Assembly: GCF_036409155.1 (NCBI RefSeq)
Contig: NZ_JAZGLW010000005.1
Span: 1-64,000 of the forward strand
Length of the DNA stretch: 64,000 nt
DNA from: Mycobacterium sp. 050128
Lineage (GTDB): Bacteria > Actinomycetota > Actinomycetes > Mycobacteriales > Mycobacteriaceae
Direction: 5' to 3'
Shown: one piece after another, positions 35,759 to 43,385 of the stretch
How positions within the stretch are numbered: position 1 is the stretch's first letter
Layout: each line of letters begins with the position of its first letter
The notes under the pieces: generated by a model
What the model saw: the letters and a program-made list of their open reading frames with translations, nothing else
Database searches by the model: none
Told to the model about the DNA's origin: nothing
Translations under genes and position numbers: made by a program

Positions 35759-37522
35759 GTGGCAGAAGACGAGTCAATTACCTCCGGTGGTTCGCTTGGT
35801 TTACGAGCGGGTTCGCGGTTCGGTAACTACCGCCTGAAGCGGTTGCTGGGCAAGGGTGGGTTCGGCCACGTGTGGGAGGCCGAAGACACGGTGATGGACC
35901 GTGTAGTAGCGCTGAAGCTGCTTCGGTCCGAGTATTCGGAGAACGAGACATTCCGACTACGGCTGTTCAGGGAGGCGCGTGCTGCTGGCCGCTTGCATGA
36001 GCCGCATGTGGTGCCCATCCACCAGTGCGGCGAGATCGACGGCCAGATCTACATCGACATGCGACTCGTCGACGGCACCGATCTGGAAAGTGTGCTTGCG
36101 CGGGAGGGGCCGCTGCCCCCGGCGCGGGCGGTGGCAGTCGTGCGCCAGATCGCTGCCGCGCTGGATGCGGCCCACGACGCAGGGTTAATTCACCGGGATG
36201 TCAAGCCTGCCAATATCTTGCTGGCGTACGACGATTTCGCATGCTTGCTCGACTTTGGGCTGGCTAACGCGGTCTCTGACGCGAAGCTCACCACAACTGG
36301 TTTCACCATCGGGACCTTCGCCTACATGGCTCCGGAGCGGCTCAGCGCCGACGCTGAAGTAGACCACCGCGTCGACGTGTATGCGTTGGCTTGTGTGCTC
36401 TATGAATGCCTGACCGGGTCCCGCCCGTATTTGGGTGACATGCCCGCATTGGTCACGGCGCACCTGACAGCGCCCATTCCGCATGCCAGCCAACAACACC
36501 CAGGCATACCTGCGGCCCTCGACGACATCATCGCCCGTGGCATGGCTAAAACTGCCGCCGACCGCTACGGGAGTGCAGGGGAATTCGCCCGTGCTGCCCA
36601 GTTCGCGCTCAAGACGAAGGACCAAATTCAGGCTGACGCGATTGCTGCGAGCGCACAGGCTCCCACTCTGTCAGCCGCCGAGCTGATGACAAGCGCGCGC
36701 GGGACGGATCTACCAACCGAGCATGCAAGAGTTCAGCCAACATCAGATCCCAAGGGTGCACCACCGACTATGCCGGGCACCGTTCAGTCGAACCACGATC
36801 CTGACCACGGAGGTCGCATCCATCCGGACCGGCGCAGCCCCTGGCCGGGATTGATGATTGCGGCCCTGCTGGCGGTAGTAGGTCTCGCCATAGCCGTTAC
36901 CGTCTTTGCCATCGTGCGCCCTAGGGCCGCGCCTCTTGTGGTGGAAAGCGCGTTGGGTGGGCTACTGCTGAGCCCGGGCGAAGTCGATAATTCGATGGGT
37001 ATTACCGGAATGACGCCTCGTGGGGGCCGTGGTGTGCTGCCCGAGTCAACCGTGTCCGCAACGACCCCATCGGGGTGTCGCGCGCCGATCACCGAGGAGG
37101 CGCATGCCTACTCAGGCAGCGGATCGACCGCTAGCTTGCACGAACAGCTTTGGAACGCGAAGCCCAATTCGCCACCGACGCATATCGTGAGTCAGGCTGT
37201 GGTGCTGTTTCCTTCGGCGCAGACGGCGACCGATTTCCTTAATGCTTCGGTATCAGAGTGGTCGGCCTGCGCCAACAAGACCATTTCCACCACTTACGCC
37301 AACGGTAAGAGTTCGAGCGCGACGACCGGGCCGGTGTCCAGCGCCAGCAGCATCCTGAGCGTCACACTGAGAGAGGACGATGTGACAGGGCAGCACGCTT
37401 TGACCAGCTCTAACAACGTGATCGTCGATGTCACAGTGGGCAATGTGTTGGCAAGCGGCCTGGGAGGCGTAGACGAAGCAGTCCGCATCGCGGGCAGAAT
37501 CGCCGCCAAAGTTCCCCATTAG
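35759..37522 (+). CDS. Transmembrane Ser/Thr kinase with PknH-type sensor
   Basis: 587 residues. Kinase domain about 24-285: GKGGFGHVW glycine loop, VALKLL lysine, catalytic HRDVKPAN with D147, DFGLAN, and APE equivalent YMAPERL. A Pro/Thr-rich juxtamembrane region is followed by a membrane helix at about 362-388 and a periplasmic PknH-like sensor domain (398-587): LLLSPGEVDNSMG, SQAVVLFPSAQTATDFL, and conserved cysteines in PSGCRAP and WSACANK. Start GTG 35759. It is a core-type mycobacterial signalling protein carried on a mobile element, directly before the secretion pair. Substrates are unknown. Confidence 0.93.
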   Translation: MAEDESITSGGSLGLRAGSRFGNYRLKRLLGKGGFGHVWEAEDTVMDRVVALKLLRSEYSENETFRLRLFREARAAGRLHEPHVVPIHQCGEIDGQIYIDMRLVDGTDLESVLAREGPLPPARAVAVVRQIAAALDAAHDAGLIHRDVKPANILLAYDDFACLLDFGLANAVSDAKLTTTGFTIGTFAYMAPERLSADAEVDHRVDVYALACVLYECLTGSRPYLGDMPALVTAHLTAPIPHASQQHPGIPAALDDIIARGMAKTAADRYGSAGEFARAAQFALKTKDQIQADAIAASAQAPTLSAAELMTSARGTDLPTEHARVQPTSDPKGAPPTMPGTVQSNHDPDHGGRIHPDRRSPWPGLMIAALLAVVGLAIAVTVFAIVRPRAAPLVVESALGGLLLSPGEVDNSMGITGMTPRGGRGVLPESTVSATTPSGCRAPITEEAHAYSGSGSTASLHEQLWNAKPNSPPTHIVSQAVVLFPSAQTATDFLNASVSEWSACANKTISTTYANGKSSSATTGPVSSASSILSVTLREDDVTGQHALTSSNNVIVDVTVGNVLASGLGGVDEAVRIAGRIAAKVPH

Positions 37523-37601
37523 CTTCGCGCCGTCCAGCACCAGGACTAGACCAGATATCGGGTGACTACCGGCTCAACCGCAGTCGCCATAAAATTGGCG
37601 A

Positions 37602-37898
37602 ATGGGGACGAACGAACTCAAGGTGCCGTCTGACCAGCTCCTACAGGCAGCCGCGCAATGGCGGGGCTTGTGCGCCGGGCTGGCCACCACGGCACCGTCG
37701 CCGGGGCAGCCGTTTCAGCCGACCACGGCAGCGGTCGGCACTATCGATGCGGGAATCGGGATGGGGTCGGCAGCGTGCGCGGTCCGTATCCAAGACACAG
37801 CTGCCAAGGTCACATCGGCCGCTGCTGGCTACGTAAACCAAGATGTCAGCGGGCAGGGCCAACTCGCCGCTGTCGCACCGCCGGTAGTGATGGTGTGA
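37602..37898 (+). CDS. EspC-like type VII secretion substrate (DUF2580-like)
   Basis: 98 residues, helical hairpin, opening ELKVPSDQLLQAAAQWRGL. The secretion signal YxxxD is present as YVNQD (Y77-D81) after the second helix, where the general T7SS signal is expected. Small proteins of this type are secreted through ESX systems as partners of a larger substrate encoded next to them; that gene follows after two bases. Export is inferred from the motif and context. Confidence 0.75.
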   Translation: MGTNELKVPSDQLLQAAAQWRGLCAGLATTAPSPGQPFQPTTAAVGTIDAGIGMGSAACAVRIQDTAAKVTSAAAGYVNQDVSGQGQLAAVAPPVVMV

Positions 37899-37900
37899 CG

Positions 37901-39004
37901 ATGGTGCCGACACTTTCGCAGCTGCAGGGGTGGGACACCGACCATTTGATCAGCGCCGCTGCCTATTGGACGAACACAGCCGACCGCTGGGAAGACACAT
38001 TCACCCAGGTGCGGAACCAGTCCAACACCATTGGGTGGGAAGGCCAAGGTGGCGAGGCGTTGCGCACCCGAGCCGGGGGCGACCTGGCCGCAGTTAGCAC
38101 CAAAGCCGATCTGCTGCGGAACGCGGCCCAGATCGCGCGGACCGGGGCTAGCAACATCAGCGCAGCACAGCGACGAGCCCTCTATGCCGTCGAAGACGCA
38201 GAGAACGAAGGCTTTCAGGTTGGTGAGGACTTGTCCGTCACCGACACCCGCACGAGTCGAACAGTTGCGGAGCAGGCCGCTCGTCAAGCCCAAGCGCAAG
38301 CGTTCGCAGGTGATATCAACCAGCGTGCGGCGCAGCTACTCGGCTTGGAGACCGACGTTTCTGGACAGCTCACCTCAGCGGTCGGCGATGTCGGCAGCAT
38401 GGACTTCGCGGGAGCATCCAGTGGCGCGGGCGGTCAAGTCAGCTTGGGGTCACCGGATGACCGGATCCTCAACGGCCCCAACCCGAGTGGGCCTCACATT
38501 CGATTGGTTGACGCGAACCAACCGGCTGACCCACCATCGCCTACGCCGCAAATTGGCCCATTTCCGGTGCCGCCGCAAGTTGCGGCGTCTGCTCCTCCGG
38601 GTTCACCGCGTCCCGTCGATCCGACCGGCGGGCTCCTCACACCTCAAAACCTGCCACCGGCCCCACCGCCACCCAACATCCCAGGTGTGAAGCCAGCGCC
38701 AGCGCCGACCGCTGTTGGCGCAGCGCCGCTACCGAGCTACCCGGACTTGGTCAACCAGGTCAACAGCCAGGGCAAGGTGATCAGCGACATGCAAAACGCT
38801 CAGCACAACGTCACCGTTGGCGGTGTCCTGGGTAGCGGCCTCGCCGGATGTGTCAGCGGCGGTGCCGCCGCCGCTCTTCCGTCCGCAGTGTTCCCGCCCG
38901 CAGAAACTGTCACTGTTCCCGGAGGATGTGCCGTCGGCGCGATCACCGGTGTCTCCGGCTATCTCGCCTCAATATGGGGCGCAAACGCATTTGGGGCCAA
39001 GTAG
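37901..39004 (+). CDS. Large type VII secretion substrate with Gly-zipper C-terminal domain (candidate toxin)
   Basis: 367 residues. The N-terminal helical hairpin holds W-x-G (W46-E47-G48) and YxxxD (YAVED, Y95-D99), the export features of ESX substrates. Residues 205-290 are a proline-rich linker. The C-terminal 65 residues are hydrophobic and Gly/Ala-rich with two cysteines (AGCVSGG and PGGCAVG) that could form a disulfide around a hairpin. That end resembles membrane-inserting bacteriocin or glycine-zipper segments more than an enzyme. ATG 37901 is 2 bp after the EspC-like gene. The toxin role is inference from architecture and from the adjacent small membrane protein. Confidence 0.75.
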   Translation: MVPTLSQLQGWDTDHLISAAAYWTNTADRWEDTFTQVRNQSNTIGWEGQGGEALRTRAGGDLAAVSTKADLLRNAAQIARTGASNISAAQRRALYAVEDAENEGFQVGEDLSVTDTRTSRTVAEQAARQAQAQAFAGDINQRAAQLLGLETDVSGQLTSAVGDVGSMDFAGASSGAGGQVSLGSPDDRILNGPNPSGPHIRLVDANQPADPPSPTPQIGPFPVPPQVAASAPPGSPRPVDPTGGLLTPQNLPPAPPPPNIPGVKPAPAPTAVGAAPLPSYPDLVNQVNSQGKVISDMQNAQHNVTVGGVLGSGLAGCVSGGAAAALPSAVFPPAETVTVPGGCAVGAITGVSGYLASIWGANAFGAK

Positions 39005-39006
39005 CA

Positions 39007-39186
39007 ATGTCAGCGAAACGAGCCAAAGTCATTGGCGTCGCCACCGTTGCGTTTGCAGGCGTTGCGGGTGGAGAAGCATTCACTTTTGCGACAACCCACC
39101 AAACAGTCCATCTCATTGTGGCTGTGGTCGCAGCCCTCGTCTTGGTGATGATTATTGGCGTCACAGCGATAAGGACACGGCAATAG
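39007..39186 (+). CDS. Small two-helix membrane protein, candidate immunity protein
   Basis: 59 residues starting 2 bp after the large substrate. Basic N-terminus (MSAKRAKV), a first hydrophobic stretch at about 7-25 and a second at 32-54 (HLIVAVVAALVLVMIIGV), then TRQ. It is too short for an enzyme. Its placement immediately behind a probable membrane-active secreted protein is what an immunity gene would show. No homologue is recognised, so this stays a hypothesis. Confidence 0.6.
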   Translation: MSAKRAKVIGVATVAFAGVAGGEAFTFATTHQTVHLIVAVVAALVLVMIIGVTAIRTRQ

Positions 39187-39703
39187 TTGCGGCAGGGCAG
39201 GTTTCGGCAGACTGCGATGCCGACGGTGGTCAGCCGAAATTCTATGGCTAGGCTGCAGGTCGCTGTGATCGAGATCGAGTCGCAAAATAGAGCACAAACG
39301 AGACAGCCTTCATCGCTCACTTCGGAGCTTTGTTTTCCCAGTTCGCATAGTCTCGAAAGTACGTCTCCCTCAGTATGTCTCAAAAGACCGTCTGGATGAG
39401 TCACGCCGACAACGAGTTGGATCGGCGTCCGCCTCGGCGTCATGGAGCGCAAGTTCGTCGCGTGACAAGCTGAGCTGATCGACAGGTCGAACTACTATCC
39501 CTAGGCTAAAGTGCCGTTAGCCGAGTATGGGCTGCCCGCTTCTCACGGTCCGCGAGTCCAGCAACCCGGCTCTTGCATGACTGGTGTCACCACCTGAACA
39601 TTGGGGTTGTTCTTCTGCGACGAAAGTGGCGTCGAGATAACAGCGATACGGGATTATGAGACTGCACGATTGCGATGACGGTCGATGACGATGGGGGACT
39701 CAT
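39187..39703. other. Intergenic stretch with no supported gene
   Basis: 517 bp between the small membrane protein and the lipoprotein. Open frames here are antisense to neighbours or lack ribosome sites and protein-like composition. I see no tRNA, hairpin or repeat that stands out. It may hold the promoter of the downstream lipoprotein, which I could not define. Confidence 0.6.
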
Positions 39704-40366
39704 ATGGGTACTGTGGTGCGAAGAATCACGATCTGTGGGTTTCTCCTGATCAGCGTCGCTGGATGCTCACACACCGGGCAGAATGCGCCTCTGGCAGTGC
39801 CGCCATTTTTGACCACGCCTCCATCGGTGAGCACACCGTCGCAGCGAGCATCTCCTTATCCAGTGGCCGTCACCGTCGCCGACTATTGCCTGTGTGAAGC
39901 ACCGCATAACCAGTTTCAGGTCAAGTTAAAGCTGAAGCTCGTGAACACGGGTCAGGGCAGTGTCCATGTCGGCGTCGCAAACATTCGAGCGATGGTGCGC
40001 GGCGGAATGCCGGGCGGCGATGGCGCTTGGTATGGAAAGCTTGCCGATGGTTCGCCTTCTGCAGTCAACATTGAAGGATCGACCTATACCGCCATCCCGG
40101 CAAACAGAAACCATGCCTACGAAATGGTTGATGCGCGCGACGCTACATGGGCGACCCTGTGGTACGGCGAAACGCTTGGGCCAACGGATACCTACTTCGA
40201 GGGCGGTCGCAACCGAGGGGACGTCGTTTTCTACATACCTTATTCTCCGGGCCAGCTACCAAAAGTTGACGGGGTCGGGGTCGTTTCGGATGACGCTCAA
40301 GGCGTTTTGGGCTGGGCCCCCTTCAGCTCGTGGCCCTCGGCACCCGTGCCACCGGGTACGTTCTGA
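39704..40366 (+). CDS. Lipoprotein of unknown function
   Basis: 220 residues. Lipoprotein signal with lipobox SVAGC, lipidated Cys21. A Pro/Ser/Thr linker precedes a beta-rich domain from about residue 50 (VKLKLKLVNTGQGSVHV, typical of an Ig-like strand pair). GGGGGAC lies 6-11 bases before ATG 39704. It is coupled by position to the membrane protein that follows 8 bp after its stop. Family is not recognised. Confidence 0.8.
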   Translation: MGTVVRRITICGFLLISVAGCSHTGQNAPLAVPPFLTTPPSVSTPSQRASPYPVAVTVADYCLCEAPHNQFQVKLKLKLVNTGQGSVHVGVANIRAMVRGGMPGGDGAWYGKLADGSPSAVNIEGSTYTAIPANRNHAYEMVDARDATWATLWYGETLGPTDTYFEGGRNRGDVVFYIPYSPGQLPKVDGVGVVSDDAQGVLGWAPFSSWPSAPVPPGTF

Positions 40367-40374
40367 ATCGCGCC

Positions 40375-40977
40375 ATGGCCGAGACACCATCGCAGACGTC
40401 GTCCCCTCGCAGTAAGCGGAGATTGCTCGATAGACTGAAGGGTACGAGTGAACTTATCGCGCTTTTTGGAGTGATCTTTACTGTGGGTGGTGTGGTGATG
40501 AGTCTTATCCAGGTTTGGAACCACGACCTAGATGACCTGCGCGACCGGAAGACACAATGCATTAATGCACTGATCCCATTGAGTGCGGAATTAGCCAAAA
40601 GAGCGGTACTGCTGCAGCAAGTCAGCGGCTCCGATAATCCCGCAGATCGCCAACGTGATAAAGATTCCATTATCGCGCTCACTGGAGACTGGAACGCAGA
40701 AGCCGTCGCTTGTGAAGGCGACGGCAACGACGGCAATAGCAACCTGATCCGCCAAAATAGTGCCCTCAGCGTGGCACGGAATACGGCGAACTCGGCTAGT
40801 CGGCGCGAAATCGGAGACCCTAACTCACCTCCCGACCCTAACGACATTACCTCGGCTTACCTGTGGTGCACGTCTGCGGTCGCAGAGGTGCAAGGGGTCC
40901 AGTTGAACGGATGGTGGATCTTCGAGGACGGCTGGTTGTGGCCACCTGACAACTTTGTATGGGGCAAAACGAATTAA
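40375..40977 (+). CDS. Single-pass membrane protein, unknown
   Basis: 200 residues from ATG 40375. Basic N-terminus (SPRSKRRLLDRLKG), one membrane helix at about 25-47 (ELIALFGVIFTVGGVVMSLI), then a helical extracytoplasmic or cytoplasmic domain of 150 residues with three cysteines (KTQCINA, VACEGDG, LWCTSA). A GTG at 40330 in the same frame overlaps the lipoprotein. The pair with the lipoprotein may form a complex; no known family is seen. Confidence 0.7.
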   Translation: MAETPSQTSSPRSKRRLLDRLKGTSELIALFGVIFTVGGVVMSLIQVWNHDLDDLRDRKTQCINALIPLSAELAKRAVLLQQVSGSDNPADRQRDKDSIIALTGDWNAEAVACEGDGNDGNSNLIRQNSALSVARNTANSASRREIGDPNSPPDPNDITSAYLWCTSAVAEVQGVQLNGWWIFEDGWLWPPDNFVWGKTN

Positions 40978-41075
40978 CCGGCTCAACGCGCGAAGTCATT
41001 CTCAGGCACTCCGGCTCGCTAGATCAAATTGGCAAATCGCCCATCTGGCGGTTGAACTTCCGTCACTTCACTGCT

Positions 41076-41094
41076 GTCTATGCTATAATTAGAC
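41076..41094 (+). promoter_or_regulatory. Overlapping resolvase binding site and leaderless promoter
   Basis: The inverted repeat GTCTA (41076-41080) and TAGAC (41090-41094) surrounds TATAAT (41084-41089), a perfect -10. The resolvase start codon GTG begins at 41095, five bases after the -10, so the transcript is probably leaderless. TGTCTA...TAGAC is also the shape of a Tn3-type resolvase crossover subsite, which would give autorepression. Confidence 0.6.
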
Positions 41095-41697
41095 GTGCTA
41101 AACACTGACTGCGCTTCTTCGGGGCCGCGTGAACGTGGCCTTAGCGTCGGTTACGTGCGAGTCAGCACCGTTGCGCAGACGCTGGATCAGCAGAACACAG
41201 CTCTCGCTGCCGCTGGCGTGGTGAAGACGTTCTCCGACACCATGTCTGGTGCTCGCGATGACCGCCCAGGGCTCGCTGCACTCCTGGATTATGTTCGCGA
41301 GGGTGACGCCGTGGTGGTCTGGAAGCTCGACCGGCTGGGTCGCAACACCCTCCATATCCTGGAAACGGTGAAGGCGTTGACCGACCGTGGCATCACGCTG
41401 GTCTCGACTTCCGACGGCATCGACTCCTCTACGGCGGCGGGACGCATGATGATTGGGGTTTTGGGTTCCCTTGCCGAATACGAGCGCGAGCTAGTGAAGG
41501 AGCGCACGGCCCTCAAGCGAGCCATGTCTCTGGCGAAGGGCACCAAATTCGGTCGGCGCAAGAAGGTCGCGAACGCCAGCCACATCGCCACGGCGAGGCG
41601 GATGAAGGACGACGGGCACACTGCTCGGGATACCGCCAAATACCTTGGCGTCAGCCGCGCAACGCTCTACCGGTACCTCGCGGACGAAGCCGTATAA
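41095..41697 (+). CDS. Serine recombinase / resolvase (Tn3-Hin type)
   Basis: 200 residues. The catalytic domain has the nucleophile in VGYVRVSTVAQTLDQQ, the DTMSGARDDRPGL loop and KLDRLGRNTLHIL. The E-helix region is GRMMIGVLGSLAEYERELVKERT, with a C-terminal helix-turn-helix of Hin type (DTAKYLGVSRATLYRYL). It resolves cointegrates or dimers, or inverts DNA. The GTG at 41095 sits directly after a TATAAT, giving a leaderless message. It is followed by an unusual dyad array. No transposase is adjacent, so plasmid-type dimer resolution is likely. Confidence 0.93.
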   Translation: MLNTDCASSGPRERGLSVGYVRVSTVAQTLDQQNTALAAAGVVKTFSDTMSGARDDRPGLAALLDYVREGDAVVVWKLDRLGRNTLHILETVKALTDRGITLVSTSDGIDSSTAAGRMMIGVLGSLAEYERELVKERTALKRAMSLAKGTKFGRRKKVANASHIATARRMKDDGHTARDTAKYLGVSRATLYRYLADEAV

Positions 41698-41793
41698 CCC
41701 CCGGCGGGGGCATCAATCCGCCTTACCCCCGGCGGGGGTTTGATCCGATCACCCCGATGGGGGCATCTGCTTCCAAGTACCCCCAACGGGGGT
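41698..41793. repeat. Array of four CCCC(C)-NNN-GGGGG dyads
   Basis: Four palindromes centred near 41704, 41732, 41757 and 41786: ACCCC-GGC-GGGGG, ACCCCC-GGC-GGGGGT, ACCCC-GAT-GGGGG and ACCCCC-AAC-GGGGGT. Spacing is 25-29 bp. The spacers between them are not conserved, so the dyad itself is the repeated unit. They start one base after the resolvase stop. They could be sites for a DNA-binding protein, a partition or iteron-like site, or stacked terminators. Confidence 0.8.
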
Positions 41794-41882
41794 CGTCACA
41801 GCCCGCTAGGTCCTGCACGACTTCAGCATCCGGCTCGGACCACTTGTGTCCCAACTGCAGTCGGTGAAAGGAGAGGTTCCTT

Positions 41883-43307
41883 ATGACTTTGACTCCCGCA
41901 CAACTCGACCGCGCCGTCGGCGCTCTGTTGGCCACAGCTGCCGGTGACGCCCTTGGCGCCCCATACGAGTTCGGCCCGCCACGTGGACCGGAGCTGGAGG
42001 TTGTCATGGGTGGTGGCGGCCCATGGGAGCCTGGTGAGTGGACCGACGACACGTCGATGGCCATCGTCATAGGCGAAGTGGCGGCCACTCGGGCTGACTT
42101 GCGCGACGAAGAGGCCCTCGACGCCGTCATTCAGCGCTGGCACGAGTGGATGCAGACGGCGAAGGATGTTGGCATTCAGACCAGTAACGTCTTGCGGACC
42201 GCAGGTTCCGTTGGTCTTAACGCACGAACTGCGCGCGAAGCATCGGCAGAACTCCACAACAGCACAGGACGCACGGCGGGCAATGGCTCGCTGATGCGCA
42301 CCGCCCCAATAGCTTTGGCGTATCTCGACGACGAAAGCGGCCTCATCGAAGCGGCCAGAACAGTCAGCGAGCTGACCCACTTCGACCCTGAGGCCGGTGA
42401 TGCCTGCGTTCTGTGGTCCCTGGCGATCCGCCACGCCATCCTCACCGGTCGCATCGATGCACGTATTGGCTTGCCGCATTTACCCGCCGAGCGGCGAGGC
42501 ACCTGGGCGGCACGGCTCGACGCAGCAGAAAACGCCCGCCCAGTCGACTTTCCCAACAACGGCTGGGTCGTAACGGCCCAGCAGGCCGCATGGTCGGCTA
42601 TAGCCACAACGCCAGTTCCGGGCGACGACCCGGCAGCAGGAGTTTTCCGGGCGGATCATCTGCGTTTGGCCCTTGATGCTGCCGTTCGGTGTGGGAACGA
42701 CACCGATACTGTCGCCGCTATCGCGGGCGGATTGCTCGGTGCGGGATACGGTGCGTCAGCCGTCCCCGCAGAGTGGCGTCGCCTCCTGCATGGCTGGCCG
42801 GGATTGGAGTCACGCGGCCTAGTCGGGCTGGCTGCTCGAATCGTTAGGGCCGACAAGTCGTTCAGCTACGATGCCGAACCACTGGCCCCGGTACGGCATC
42901 CGCATGACGACGGCGTATGGCTGGCTAACATTGCAGCGCTGAGGGCGTTACCCCCTGACGTGGACGCGGTAGTGTCCCTGTGTCGTTTGCACGATGATGA
43001 CCTGCCAAGGGGCGTAGATCAGATCGACATCCGGCTCATCGATGATGTGGACCCGGATGCCAACCCTAATTTGGACTTCGTGCTCACTGACACCGTGCGA
43101 GTCATCGAGCAGCTGCGCAACGAAGGACGTACGGTGCTGCTGCACTGTGCGGCATGCCAAAGCCGGACACCTACTGTGGCAGCCTTGTACGGCGCGCGCA
43201 AACAATGCATTAGCGGAGTCCGAGCGTTGCAGGAGATCGTGGCGGTCCTGCCAGATGCGTGGCCGAATCCGTTGTTCCGCCAAGCGATACAGCGTCTGGC
43301 ACCATGA
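41883..43307 (+). CDS. ADP-ribosylglycohydrolase fused to a cysteine phosphatase domain
   Basis: 474 residues. The N-terminal ARH/DraG domain (5-320) keeps the metal-binding motifs: GDALGAPYEF, WTDDTSMA near residue 53, NGSLMRTAP, and GNDTDTVAAIAGGLLGA. The C-terminal domain (about 345-470) is a dual-specificity-phosphatase-like fold with HC-x5-R as HCAACQSR (H421, C422, R428). The first would remove ADP-ribose from proteins, nucleic acid or small molecules; the second would hydrolyse phospho-residues. AAAGGAGAGG lies 9 bases before ATG 41883. On an island with a Ser/Thr kinase and DUF2971 proteins, it may reverse modifications made by them. Confidence 0.9.
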   Translation: MTLTPAQLDRAVGALLATAAGDALGAPYEFGPPRGPELEVVMGGGGPWEPGEWTDDTSMAIVIGEVAATRADLRDEEALDAVIQRWHEWMQTAKDVGIQTSNVLRTAGSVGLNARTAREASAELHNSTGRTAGNGSLMRTAPIALAYLDDESGLIEAARTVSELTHFDPEAGDACVLWSLAIRHAILTGRIDARIGLPHLPAERRGTWAARLDAAENARPVDFPNNGWVVTAQQAAWSAIATTPVPGDDPAAGVFRADHLRLALDAAVRCGNDTDTVAAIAGGLLGAGYGASAVPAEWRRLLHGWPGLESRGLVGLAARIVRADKSFSYDAEPLAPVRHPHDDGVWLANIAALRALPPDVDAVVSLCRLHDDDLPRGVDQIDIRLIDDVDPDANPNLDFVLTDTVRVIEQLRNEGRTVLLHCAACQSRTPTVAALYGARKQCISGVRALQEIVAVLPDAWPNPLFRQAIQRLAP

Positions 43308-43361
43308 TCATGTTGTGGGCGTGGCCGTGGTGGCGCGGATCACCTCGAAGGAGGTTCGGTC

Positions 43362-43385
43362 GTGCAGCGGGTAGTCAATAGATGA
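43362..43385 (+). CDS. Seven-codon leader mini-ORF before the HEPN-like gene
   Basis: A strong AAGGAGG at 43348-43354 is 7 bases before GTG 43362, which encodes only MQRVVNR and then stops at 43383-43385. That TGA overlaps the ATG of the next gene (ATGA at 43382). The only good ribosome site therefore belongs to the mini-ORF, and the large gene would be translated by coupling. A lost frame connection is the alternative. Confidence 0.5.
   Translation: MQRVVNR

Noticed and set aside
41698..41793. CRISPR array
   Set aside because: The repeated unit is a 13-16-bp G/C dyad with 25-29-bp period and no cas genes; not a CRISPR repeat-spacer structure.
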